Source: Metapseudomonas boanensis (lineage in GTDB: Bacteria > Pseudomonadota > Gammaproteobacteria > Pseudomonadales > Pseudomonadaceae). Taken from it: 64,000 bases of DNA. Shown here one piece after another: positions 18,422-26,887 of this stretch. The notes under the pieces were generated by a model that saw only the letters and a list, made by a program, of their open reading frames with translations, made no database searches and was not told the origin of the DNA. A program made the translations under genes and the position numbers. Location: assembly GCF_018704125.1 (NCBI RefSeq), contig NZ_JAGTIS010000006.1:124001-188000 (forward strand), given 5' to 3'. The stretch's first letter is position 1. Each line of letters begins with the position of its first letter.

Positions 18422-19858
18422 TCACATAAATCCCATAGTCAGTGCCTTCAGAGTCGCCGCGGCACGAGTAGTGCACTGCAGCTTGCGGAACACACTTTCG
18501 ACATGAGTGCGTACTGTGCTCGGACTAATACCAAGCTGGCGTGCCACCTCTTTGTTGCTCTCGCCAATGCTAATGCGATGAAGAATTTGCGTCTCACGCT
18601 CGGTCAGTGGACTGCTATTTACTTTGCCTAGGGCTACAACGCTTTCGCCACGGGCTGCAGCGATGACCGCCTGGCAGGCTTGGGGATCAAAACGCCCCTG
18701 ACCAGCTTCTTTGAGTAGAAGCCGCTCTGCATCACCATCATTGAAGGCTGGGCGCCAAGGCCTCTCGGAACGCAGTGCCTGCCAAACTAGCGCTGCCGCC
18801 AGCAAGCGATGTTCAGGTTTCAGTACATCACTTTCGAGCTCCCGAAAGTATCCACTCCCATCCAGTCGCTCATAAGCGTTGCCAGCCAGTCGACCTGGCA
18901 CTACCAATTCAGGAATCTGACTGCATGAACGCGACGTCCAATAGGGCACCAATCTTACCTGTTCGAAATCGCCATCCAGCAGTGCGCCTGTCGTGTTCCA
19001 GATTCGGTTGGGCACTGCAGCCCGACCGATGCCATGAATCAATGCTGCCTTCGCTGCCTGCTCAGTTGATAGTTCCGACAGGCCCCAGAGCCTAGCGGCT
19101 TCCCGTATCAGTTCGGCCGAGCGACGCGAGTAGCCAGCTAGCCAGGGCAATTTCAGGTCGATCACATCCCCTACTAGGGTGAGCGGTACCTTCCCGCCCC
19201 CCTCGCGAGGTTCTGAATCAGAGGCTTCGGGTATGCGCAATGCTTCCAGCCAATCCCTGGCATGCCGCGAGAGCTCCGCAGCGAGCGATGCCGGGTACCG
19301 CCGATTGGCCTTGGACGCGATCCATTTCAGTGCAGCATCCAGCCCGTGAACCCGTGAGAGGATCTCCAGATCACCTGCCAGCATTACCTGATACACCACC
19401 TCCGGTACCTCGGGATGTCGCAAACCAAAGGGTTTGCCCTCACCGTCGAACTGCTCGAACACATGTCGAAGCCCCTGCTCGACCGGCGCGCTCAGGCCGA
19501 GTGTGTGAGCGATGTCGCCCGATACCTCGCAATGCACTACAGCCAAAGGAGCGGACTTACGCATGGCACGCAGGCCAGCCGCACCTAACGTCTGGCTGAG
19601 CATGGCGTTGCGGCCCTCAACGTCATCGCCGAGAAGACGGTCGAAGCCCTCAGCATTGGCAGTACAACCCGACCAGCGCAGCAAAGCCACTTGTCGAGCG
19701 CCTTCTGTGTGTTCACCCACACCGTTGCAGGACTGTGCGAGTAACTGGACCAGGCGCGCAGTGCGGCGTGATTGGTCGAGGGGCTGTCCCATGCTCAGGT
19801 CGCCCACCATGGACAACGCCAGGATCGCCCCCTCCAGTCCGATGTAGTCACTCTCCAC
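18422..19858 (-). CDS. LuxR-type regulator with N-terminal HD/HD-GYP-like domain
   Basis: About 478 residues. The C-terminal 65 residues are a LuxR/GerE helix-turn-helix (LTERETQILHRISIGESNKEVARQLGISPSTVRTHVESVFRKL as landmarks). The rest resembles an HD-GYP phosphohydrolase, but the HD pair reads HGIGRAAVPNRIWNTTGAL and the late motif YERLDGSGY, so the metal-binding Asp of HD is Gly. The domain is probably a sensor rather than an active c-di-GMP phosphodiesterase. I chose the GTG at 19858 (VESDYIGLEG); the longest frame from 19954 would leave only 17 nt to the divergent gene. It probably controls the divergent hydrolase at 19972. Confidence 0.78.
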   Translation of the reverse strand: MESDYIGLEGAILALSMVGDLSMGQPLDQSRRTARLVQLLAQSCNGVGEHTEGARQVALLRWSGCTANAEGFDRLLGDDVEGRNAMLSQTLGAAGLRAMRKSAPLAVVHCEVSGDIAHTLGLSAPVEQGLRHVFEQFDGEGKPFGLRHPEVPEVVYQVMLAGDLEILSRVHGLDAALKWIASKANRRYPASLAAELSRHARDWLEALRIPEASDSEPREGGGKVPLTLVGDVIDLKLPWLAGYSRRSAELIREAARLWGLSELSTEQAAKAALIHGIGRAAVPNRIWNTTGALLDGDFEQVRLVPYWTSRSCSQIPELVVPGRLAGNAYERLDGSGYFRELESDVLKPEHRLLAAALVWQALRSERPWRPAFNDGDAERLLLKEAGQGRFDPQACQAVIAAARGESVVALGKVNSSPLTERETQILHRISIGESNKEVARQLGISPSTVRTHVESVFRKLQCTTRAAATLKALTMGFM

Positions 19859-19971
19859 CAAATCGCTCTCCACATCCTCGCCTGAATATTGCTGGCCTCG
19901 GATAAACGACCGATACCTGAACAGCCGAGAGTCTCTGAAACTGAATGTCACCAAACACAGGAGATTTCACC

Positions 19972-20748
19972 ATGTTCAAACCCAAGACACTCGCCCTCGC
20001 ACTCGCCATAACGGCTTCACTCTTCGCCGTGGGCAGCTACGCGTCCACCCCGAAACCGTCGGTCGTGATCGTGCATGGTGCCTTTGCAGACGGCTCCGAC
20101 TGGGCCAAGGTAGTACCGCTGTTGCAGGCCGAAGGCATCAAGGTCACCGTGGTGCAAAATCCGCTGACTTCGCTGGCCGATGACGTGGCGGCCACGCAGA
20201 GAGCCTTGAACAACCAGGAAAACGATGTCGTATTGGTCGGGCACTCCTGGGGTGGAACCGTGATCAGTCAGGCCGGCACTGACAAAAAAGTTCGTGGCTT
20301 GGTATACGTTGCAGCCTTCGCCCCTGACGCAGGTCAAGCCAGCAAAGAGATAGGCAAAGACTATCCCGCACCGTCCGGTGTAAGCGAAATTGCAACTGAC
20401 AAGAACGGCTACCTATACATGACTCCCAAAGGCATGGCTAACGGCTTCGCTCAGGACCTTTCCCCAGAGCAAACCGCTGTCATGGTCGCCACGCAAGGGC
20501 CTATCCGCGCGTCGGCATTCGACGACAGAACTACCGCTGCGGCGTGGAAAAACAAACAGAGCTGGTTTGTTGTTGCCAGCGAAGACCGCATGATCCAGCC
20601 CGATCTGCAGCGCGAACTCGCGAAGAAAATCGGCGCCCAGGTCACTGAGGTCAATGCCAGCCATGTGCCGCAGCAGTCTCGCCCAGGTGATGTAGCTAAG
20701 GTCATCATCCAAGCGGTCCAAGAGACCCACTCCTCAGACCACAACTGA
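19972..20748 (+). CDS. Exported alpha/beta hydrolase (EstC/salicylate-esterase-like)
   Basis: 258 residues with a signal peptide (MFKPKTLALALAITASLFAVGSYA). The mature part begins VVIVHGAFADGSDW (oxyanion), then VVLVGHSWGGTVIS (nucleophile Ser), an acid near SEDRMIQPD, and His in NASHVPQQSRP. This is the compact fold of plant-type methyl-ester hydrolases and bacterial EstC proteins. It is periplasmic by prediction. The ATG follows ACAGGAG. It is transcribed away from the HD/LuxR regulator, its likely regulator. Substrate unknown. Confidence 0.82.
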   Translation: MFKPKTLALALAITASLFAVGSYASTPKPSVVIVHGAFADGSDWAKVVPLLQAEGIKVTVVQNPLTSLADDVAATQRALNNQENDVVLVGHSWGGTVISQAGTDKKVRGLVYVAAFAPDAGQASKEIGKDYPAPSGVSEIATDKNGYLYMTPKGMANGFAQDLSPEQTAVMVATQGPIRASAFDDRTTAAAWKNKQSWFVVASEDRMIQPDLQRELAKKIGAQVTEVNASHVPQQSRPGDVAKVIIQAVQETHSSDHN

Positions 20749-20800
20749 GGCTAATTCGCCGCAGAGTATGTTAAGCGCAGCTGGCTAGACACGGTTGGAT

Positions 20801-20835
20801 CAAGAAGCGCACGCCGCTAGGTGTGCGCATTCTTG
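20801..20835 (+). terminator. Hairpin downstream of the exported hydrolase
   Basis: CAAGAAGCGCAC pairs with GTGCGC-A-TTCTTG (one bulge), 52 nt after the stop codon. No T-tract follows, so the role is tentative. Confidence 0.4.
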
Positions 20836-21029
20836 CATTGTGATTTGGCAGTGGCCGTCCCAGGAACACACTTAACTACGACCTCGGTCGTGGTCACTAG
20901 TGACGGCGTGGCCTAAGCCATCCATCGATGGGACATGCCCCGAAAAGACAGAAAAAATTCACAGACCCGCAGCGGGGCGACGTCTAGGTGAGCCACGAGG
21001 TTGATTGTGCGCAGCTCTTCCCAACAGTG

Positions 21030-21066
21030 AAAAAGGGCCGGTGAGCATTGCTCACCGGCCCTTTTC
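21030..21066. terminator. Strong bidirectional rho-independent terminator
   Basis: A 12-bp perfect stem GGGCCGGTGAGC / GCTCACCGGCCC with an ATT loop, preceded by five A and followed by TTTTC. It is suited to stop transcription from both sides. It stands about 630 bp left of the tniQ stop, at the border between GC-rich chromosome-like DNA and the AT-rich Tn7-like operon. Confidence 0.8.
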
Positions 21067-21123
21067 TCCTACTCCCTTCTACCCCAGTTCCTTTGGGGGT
21101 AATGGCCTTGCCCTGTTGCTAAC

Positions 21124-21229
21124 GCCAGCCTGGGGTGGCTGGCGCCGCTGCCTCCCCAGGCAGCGGCTGTGGACCGTCTCGGTGCATCCGTTTCAACATT
21201 CAGTGAAAAAGTTTCAGTGTTTGTTGAAA
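21124..21229. repeat. Cluster of hairpins and repeats left of the Tn7-like operon
   Basis: Two back-to-back perfect hairpins, GCCAGCC/GGCTGGC (21124-21143) and GCCGCTGCCT/AGGCAGCGGC (21144-21167), are followed by TTTCAACA (21191) and its complement TGTTGAAA (21222). The last pair encloses two direct copies of TTCAGTG (21199, 21213). No gene explains this. It could be a transposon end, a structured RNA or an old element boundary. Confidence 0.45.
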
Positions 21230-21560
21230 AACTACGCGACCCGAAAGATATCTAACGGAGAAGAAATTGGTGCTATGAAAATCAATGGGTTACAAAGCTG
21301 GCGATCACCTATAAGTGAAATGACGTGTCAAAAAAAAGAAATAACAGATTTTTTTGCGCAAAATGGTCGGAAATCTAGGTTCTAGCCCTAGCCCCCCGAT
21401 TGAAGGAGGCTTTCTTAGGGAGCACTCTAACAGGAAAGTGGTTGAGAATATTCGTTCGAGGGGGGGGATGAAATGAATAAATTAACAATAAATTCAGTGG
21501 TACTGGAATAACGTAAATAAAAAATACTTAATTTGGCTAAATAGCTGAGCAGTAGATTAT

Positions 21561-21615
21561 TGGGCTATGGGCTATGGGCTATGGGCTATGGGCTATGGGC
21601 TATGGGCTATGGGCT
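21561..21615. repeat. Heptamer tandem repeat (TGGGCTA), about 7.9 copies
   Basis: Seven perfect copies of TGGGCTA and a partial eighth occur 80 bp downstream of the tniQ stop. On the + strand this gives eight GGG runs separated by four bases, a G-quadruplex-competent pattern. A further single TGGGCTA lies at 21667. The surrounding DNA is AT-rich and non-coding. Confidence 0.9.
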
Positions 21616-21694
21616 TGTATGGAGTCAATCGCGAGATCTGGCTGAACGGCAGGCGCTGAATTTTGATGGGCTAAAAGACGGGCGGGTAAGTTGA

Positions 21695-24040
21695 CTAGGT
21701 CGACGATTCTATGTTGATAGGTTTACTTATTTTGCGGCGTATTAGTGGTTTGTAATCCATTGATTCAATTTCCTTTCTATCCAGGAGTAATTTTCCGGTT
21801 AGCAGAGCTTCTGGACAGTGCGCAGCGCGAAGTAACCCCCGGCTTAACAATTGGTATGCGTGGCCCTTAGGTGCGCCCATGATCACGTCGGCCATTTTTA
21901 AGTTGCAATATTTGCTTGTAAACTCAGTTAGCTTAGTAATGTCCTCCTTGTTGATGTGCGGTATCCTTTTGATGAATAACTCAGAGATAATGTGAGTGTT
22001 CAAGAATATTTTGCAGAAAGTTTTTCGAGACATCCAAGTGCCACGTAGCACTTCTCTAGTGGCTTTATAGTTACTCAAATGGTCGGTTATGGTTTGTAGT
22101 TCTGCTGGTGAAATGCCAACTATTGACTTGTTATCTTGAGCGCGGAGGGGAATGATCAGGGCGGCTTTTACAGCCAGCATATCCGCTTGTGTTAAACCGG
22201 TTTGTTTGGCTGCGTGCTTTATGGGAATTAAATTCGATTCTGCCTGGCTTTCCGTATGGCATCTGAGTTTTGATTTGAGCTTGACTAGTTTTCGTCCGAT
22301 AAAATCGCTTCGTAAAAATAAAACATTAGCTTCTCCATCCACGAGCGGTCCGGTACATTGTTGTATTCCATTGCTGGCTAGGGTGCAGGAAACTTTTACT
22401 GTGGGGATTTCTAAGAGGGATGCTGCTTCAGATACACCTATGTATTTACGTTGTATTTGATGGATTTCATCTTTGTGGAACAGGTATCCTGGTTTATTTT
22501 CTCTATAGTGAACATGCAGGATATTGACTCGAACAAGTTGCCTTAATAAGGTCGTGGACAGACTTGATATCTGTGACGCTTCTTTTGTGTTGTAATAGGA
22601 GCTTCGATCTTCGCTTTTTACACGTAGAAGATTCGCTGAGCGCTTAGGGGATCGATGCATAGGCTTTTCGTAGGGAGTAAGGTGGTTCTTAATTTTTTCT
22701 ATGTCTTTCTTGAGTATTACTGTGGTAAGTATATGTTTGTGCGGAAGTGGTGGAGTTAATAGGTTAAGATCTACGATGACTTTTCTGAGCGTACGAACAG
22801 AAATTTCCAATTCTTCAGCCAGTTGATGGGCGAGAATGTAGTTTTCATTAAAATTTGATATGGCGTTGCAAGAAATTCGATGGGGTCTTATTGATTTGTT
22901 GACATTTCCCAGCAAGTTCGCGATTTTTAATTCGTAAATAACGTCTAGATTTGTTTTAAATTGACCTGCGACTTCGTGTGCGGTTAACGATTCCTCAAGT
23001 CCTTGAGTGTCATTCAAAGATTGCAAGATTAGATCTTCATGAATCTCCTTGATTCGCATAATTTTCGAATGATCGAATCGGGATTTATGGTTTCCCAAAT
23101 TGGTGAATTCTTCATGCCTTTGGATCTTGGTCCATTCAGTTTGTGAGAGGCCTAGGTAGATCTTCAATTGATGGCAGGTAAGTGGTGCTGGAATTTCTTT
23201 AGAGATTCCTTTGTGGGCATACTCCCTATAAAGAATATCCTTAACCGTGGTTAAGGTTTTTTCGGGGGTAAAGGGATTCAACTTGGCAATATAAAAATCC
23301 AAATTGTTGCCGCGGCTATCTCCGTAGAGATTAACTAGTGATGAGGCTATTTTTTCGGGTTCGTCCAGTGAAATAGCTAGCGCAATTGATAAAATCTTTC
23401 TTCGTTCTTCATAGGAGCTATTTTCTATGTTCCAGTACAAGTTTTTTAATGATGTGGCGAGTAAGTCGAAGGCTTTTTGAGACTTAAGCCGAAGTAAGAA
23501 TAAGATTTTTCTATCGAGAATAACGTCATTTGCAGGGCAGCTAGGGGACTCTAGTCGGTTACCACATTTGCACGCAAGGAGTACCTGGTTTACCCAAGTT
23601 ATTTTTCGTTCACAGCTTGGGCAATGCGAAATGTATTTTTTTGAATGATATGGGCAGTTTTCAACAGGTAAGAGGTCTTTGACTTGCTTTTCCCAGCCGT
23701 CTCTAACGCAGTCTGTGCAAATTGCGGCCGCGCTATAGCGTATTAGTCTTCTATCAATTGCCATCTGGTTAATGCATACTCGTACTCCTGAGTAAGTAGA
23801 ATAGTTAATTTCGTAAAATGATTGTCTGACCTCGTGTGCATACTCTCCTGCTTGGGCGCACAAAAGCATAGCAAATTGAGAGTCAACCAACATGGGATGG
23901 TTTTGGGCCTTATATGCTGCATTTTGCCAAGAGAGGAATTGTCTACAGGTACTGTAGCCATTTCTAATAGCGGCGCGCTTGAGAAGGCTTAACGGGCTTT
24001 CCTCTGGTAAGGGTATAGGTATGAAATGCAGATCCTTCAT
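21695..24040 (-). CDS. tniQ: TniQ/TnsD-type target-selection protein with HTH array
   Basis: 781 residues. Residues 1-165 form a TniQ domain (FIPIPLPEESPLSLLKRAA start; cysteine/histidine clusters CTDC at 108-111, CPYH at 129-132, CPSC at 140-143 and CKCG at 157-160). TniQ proteins link the target site to TnsC. The remainder, residues about 285-765, shows about eight successive units of 45-65 residues, each with a helix-turn-helix-like pattern, for example YILAHQLAEELEISVRTLRK (401-420) and YIGVSEAASLLEIPTVKV (533-550). It is the last gene of the operon and overlaps tnsC by ATGA. Tn7 TnsD, a site-specific att binder, is about 508 residues; this one is far longer. Confidence 0.85.
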   Translation of the reverse strand: MKDLHFIPIPLPEESPLSLLKRAAIRNGYSTCRQFLSWQNAAYKAQNHPMLVDSQFAMLLCAQAGEYAHEVRQSFYEINYSTYSGVRVCINQMAIDRRLIRYSAAAICTDCVRDGWEKQVKDLLPVENCPYHSKKYISHCPSCERKITWVNQVLLACKCGNRLESPSCPANDVILDRKILFLLRLKSQKAFDLLATSLKNLYWNIENSSYEERRKILSIALAISLDEPEKIASSLVNLYGDSRGNNLDFYIAKLNPFTPEKTLTTVKDILYREYAHKGISKEIPAPLTCHQLKIYLGLSQTEWTKIQRHEEFTNLGNHKSRFDHSKIMRIKEIHEDLILQSLNDTQGLEESLTAHEVAGQFKTNLDVIYELKIANLLGNVNKSIRPHRISCNAISNFNENYILAHQLAEELEISVRTLRKVIVDLNLLTPPLPHKHILTTVILKKDIEKIKNHLTPYEKPMHRSPKRSANLLRVKSEDRSSYYNTKEASQISSLSTTLLRQLVRVNILHVHYRENKPGYLFHKDEIHQIQRKYIGVSEAASLLEIPTVKVSCTLASNGIQQCTGPLVDGEANVLFLRSDFIGRKLVKLKSKLRCHTESQAESNLIPIKHAAKQTGLTQADMLAVKAALIIPLRAQDNKSIVGISPAELQTITDHLSNYKATREVLRGTWMSRKTFCKIFLNTHIISELFIKRIPHINKEDITKLTEFTSKYCNLKMADVIMGAPKGHAYQLLSRGLLRAAHCPEALLTGKLLLDRKEIESMDYKPLIRRKISKPINIESST

Positions 24041-24975
24041 TGTGAGTGCGTCTCAATAATTGAATAGCACTTAGCTAGGTCTAGTGAAAAAGGGTTCTGC
24101 TTCGGGCTGAGACTAAGTTCTAGTTCTATAAGAGCGCAGGCATCGTGAAAGTCGGCGAGAATGATCTTTTTGTCATTCCGATTAAGGCAGAAGCTAAATG
24201 CGAGGGAAAGAATCTGTCGGAGGTACTCGAGATTGCCTTGGCTTGCGACGTACAGGCGAGTGCAAATGCTGGGGTCGGTCAAATGTATTCCGGGCTTTAA
24301 GTTTCCTATTTCATAGAGTTTTTCATCGAGCCCGCGAAGCGTTGTAATGTACTCCGAGTCCAGTTTTTCATTGAATTCCAAGTACTTAAGCCTAACCAGA
24401 AAGGGAAAGCGCCTGGCAAGTTGAGGCTCCCGATAGATTATTTCCGCACATTCTTCCGTACCTACGATGATTATGGGAATGTTTATGCTATTTGAAAGTG
24501 CCAGGAGCCAGTCCTTCAATCCTTCTAAATGGTTATAATTGCCTCGTTTCGCGAGTATCTGGAACTCGTCTATTATGATTATCTGTGTTTGGCAGGTTTT
24601 CAGGAGTTCGATGATTCGTAGTTCCAGGTCGACAGTGTCGCCGGATGTGTCATTGCAGTGAAGTCCGCTGAGTATTGCTTTGCAGAAGGACTTAATCGTT
24701 ACTTTGGCAGGCACGCTGCAATAGAATGCCGGAATTACGTGGTAGATCCCCTCGTGTTTGTGCTCTATGTGAGGTGAGGGAAAAGAATTTTGGAAGATGG
24801 TACTGAGTGTGGATTTTCCTGCGCCAGAAGGGCCAATTAAAACCGCAGAGGTGGGTATGCCTCGTAGTCGTGTACATTCGACTGCCTTCTCGAGTTTGGC
24901 AAACGCTTGGCGATAGTTTTGAAAGAAAACGATTTGTTGCTCAAAAAGCTTAACTTTCTCCGTTGTGTTTATCAT
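24037..24975 (-). CDS. tnsC: TnsC/TniB-type AAA+ transposition regulator
   Basis: A P-loop ATPase of about 312 residues: Walker A GPSGAGKST (residues 52-60 of the longest frame) and Walker B IIIIDEFQ (136-143), followed by a sensor-like VGTEEC. It is close in size to TniB and much shorter than Tn7 TnsC. By family knowledge it polymerises on target DNA with ATP, receives the TniQ signal and activates the TnsA/TnsB transposase. It overlaps tnsB at its start and tniQ at its stop. A start at 24987 is an alternative. Confidence 0.88.
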   Translation of the reverse strand: MINTTEKVKLFEQQIVFFQNYRQAFAKLEKAVECTRLRGIPTSAVLIGPSGAGKSTLSTIFQNSFPSPHIEHKHEGIYHVIPAFYCSVPAKVTIKSFCKAILSGLHCNDTSGDTVDLELRIIELLKTCQTQIIIIDEFQILAKRGNYNHLEGLKDWLLALSNSINIPIIIVGTEECAEIIYREPQLARRFPFLVRLKYLEFNEKLDSEYITTLRGLDEKLYEIGNLKPGIHLTDPSICTRLYVASQGNLEYLRQILSLAFSFCLNRNDKKIILADFHDACALIELELSLSPKQNPFSLDLAKCYSIIETHSQ

Positions 24976-26887
24976 GCTTGGCTCCAATCACTTGAGAAAG
25001 TCCGGGTACTTGACTGTTGGCCAAGTGTTTGGACGGGTCGATCATGAAGGTCTCATTCGTTTCTGACGGCGTCGAAGCTAGGGGAAGGGGAGGGCTATAC
25101 GAGCCATTCTCTGCCATTCGCGCTTGCTGCTTGCGGGCACGCTTACCCTTGGCTGCGGCCAATCGGAGGTTGATCCTCACGCGATTATTACGGGCATCCT
25201 TGTAATTAAACTTGCTGTGTTTCTCTTGCAGCTCTTTCCTAATTAGCTTATGCATGTGCATAGTCAGACCAATCTGATAATCCGGATCGGCCGCCTCTAT
25301 GCTAAATAGCTCGTCCGGGGTATCGGGGTGACACACCCAAGCAGTGCCCAATTCACTCGGGTCATAGAAGAGAGTCAACTTGTCTTTATTGCCCTTAAGG
25401 GTGCTTAGGTACGCGACAGCTGGGCCCGTCCATTGCAGATCCTGGAAGCCGATGCGACCATTTGCCGGAAGCGCGCTCCTCTTGCTGAGAAAGAAGCGAT
25501 TCAGATCCTCATGCGAATACCTTTTCGGGGGGAAGGCGTTATCAGTATGGGTATTCCAGAAGATGTCCGGCGACGTTCCAAGTCCGCGATGGAAGTCACT
25601 GTGGTACACGGTGTCTAACCAATCCTTGAAAGTCTCGCTCAGTTGCCCCAGGGTGAACACGGCATCTTTTTCCGAGTCGTAATCGCCCCGCTCAAGTATG
25701 TTTGAGAACGTTGTCCCCTTCATATGATGGATAAGGCTGATCGTCAGTGTTTTGAACCAGCGCTCGACGAAGGGTTTCTGATTGGGTTCGCCAGGTTCAC
25801 AGAATGTTATTTCGGCGCCCAGCAGTCGCAAGCAGTCCTGAAGTTTTTTGGCTATAAATTCAGCGCCGTTGTCAACAATATAGTGTTCCGCCAATCCATT
25901 GCGCTCATACGCACTAGACAACGACATTTTGATCGCGCGGATAGTTTTCTCGATGCTGGGGGGATTCAGAGAAATGTCCCAGCCGATCACTCGGCGTGAA
26001 TAAACATCAAGAGCAATCGTCAGGTAAGGTCGTCCAAGGACCTCCCCGTGCTCATTGACGACGATCAGGTCAAGGACGTGTGTATCGCACTCTACACGCT
26101 GCAGTCTTCGACGTAGCTTCCTGTATACCCTACTCCAACGTTGGTTCTTGATCGCAGCTCCGTGCCCAAGTTGATGAGACTCTGTCAGGAAAGTATCAAT
26201 TTCATTGATGATTCGACGCAGTGTCGACCTACTGGGTACCTGAAGTTGATCTGAAATGGGTCTCTTGGAGTTTAGGTCTTCGATGCTAAATTCAATGGCT
26301 TCAATGACAGCTTTAACTGGGCAGGGTGTACTCGAGTGGTATAGCAATTCAATGTTGTAATTGATTTGCTCTTGGATTTCTTCCGGCTGTCGTGTGAGCC
26401 TGTATTTTCTCTTCCTAACGCGCATTGAAATCAATGAGGTGGGGTTTTCGCCGGCGTGAAGATATGTTCTCACCCAGTTGTAAATGGTCGTGTAACCAGG
26501 GGGAGAGGCGTCGCCGATTATTTTTCCGATTTCGGCCAGAAACGTGGTGGTTTCTTGTCTAGGGAGAGACCCCTCAAATTTTTCCAAGACCCGGCGTACA
26601 TACTCCAAGCGTTTGTCCAGTTGCTCGCGGACTTTTGTGCTTAGGGCGGCTATGATTTTGTTTACTTCTGCAAGTAGAGGCGCTTCCTGTATTTTGTAGA
26701 AGATACCTCGTCGGTAAGCGAGTGCTAGTGTTTCGTAACTCTGGAAGCAAATATTTTTTCTCTGGAGTAAGCTTCTCAGTTGTATCTTGTTGCCATCAAT
26801 GGAAATTATTACAAATCCTTGGCTGCGGTAGTGATAGTGCTCGCCAATGCGAAGATCTAGTTGATTAGTGTTTTCATTTTCCATCAT
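24950..26887 (-). CDS. tnsB: TnsB-type DDE transposase
   Basis: About 645 residues. The order is N-terminal DNA-binding segments, an integrase catalytic core of the RNase H fold, and a Mu-type C-terminal beta-barrel. The catalytic triad is visible as D271 (VECDTH), D342 (YIVDNGAEF) and E378 (KPFVERWF), counted from the longest frame. TnsB cuts and joins the 3' ends of the transposon. It overlaps tnsA at its start; ATG 26887 lies behind TGGAG within the end of tnsA. The C-terminal tail, rich in Pro/Ser, is where TnsB proteins contact TnsC. Confidence 0.9.
   Translation of the reverse strand: MMENENTNQLDLRIGEHYHYRSQGFVIISIDGNKIQLRSLLQRKNICFQSYETLALAYRRGIFYKIQEAPLLAEVNKIIAALSTKVREQLDKRLEYVRRVLEKFEGSLPRQETTTFLAEIGKIIGDASPPGYTTIYNWVRTYLHAGENPTSLISMRVRKRKYRLTRQPEEIQEQINYNIELLYHSSTPCPVKAVIEAIEFSIEDLNSKRPISDQLQVPSRSTLRRIINEIDTFLTESHQLGHGAAIKNQRWSRVYRKLRRRLQRVECDTHVLDLIVVNEHGEVLGRPYLTIALDVYSRRVIGWDISLNPPSIEKTIRAIKMSLSSAYERNGLAEHYIVDNGAEFIAKKLQDCLRLLGAEITFCEPGEPNQKPFVERWFKTLTISLIHHMKGTTFSNILERGDYDSEKDAVFTLGQLSETFKDWLDTVYHSDFHRGLGTSPDIFWNTHTDNAFPPKRYSHEDLNRFFLSKRSALPANGRIGFQDLQWTGPAVAYLSTLKGNKDKLTLFYDPSELGTAWVCHPDTPDELFSIEAADPDYQIGLTMHMHKLIRKELQEKHSKFNYKDARNNRVRINLRLAAAKGKRARKQQARMAENGSYSPPLPLASTPSETNETFMIDPSKHLANSQVPGLSQVIGAKHDKHNGES

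Noticed and set aside
21005..21385. 126-codon open frame left of the Tn7-like operon
   Set aside because: It runs through the terminator and hairpins, lacks a ribosome site and shows no protein-like composition.
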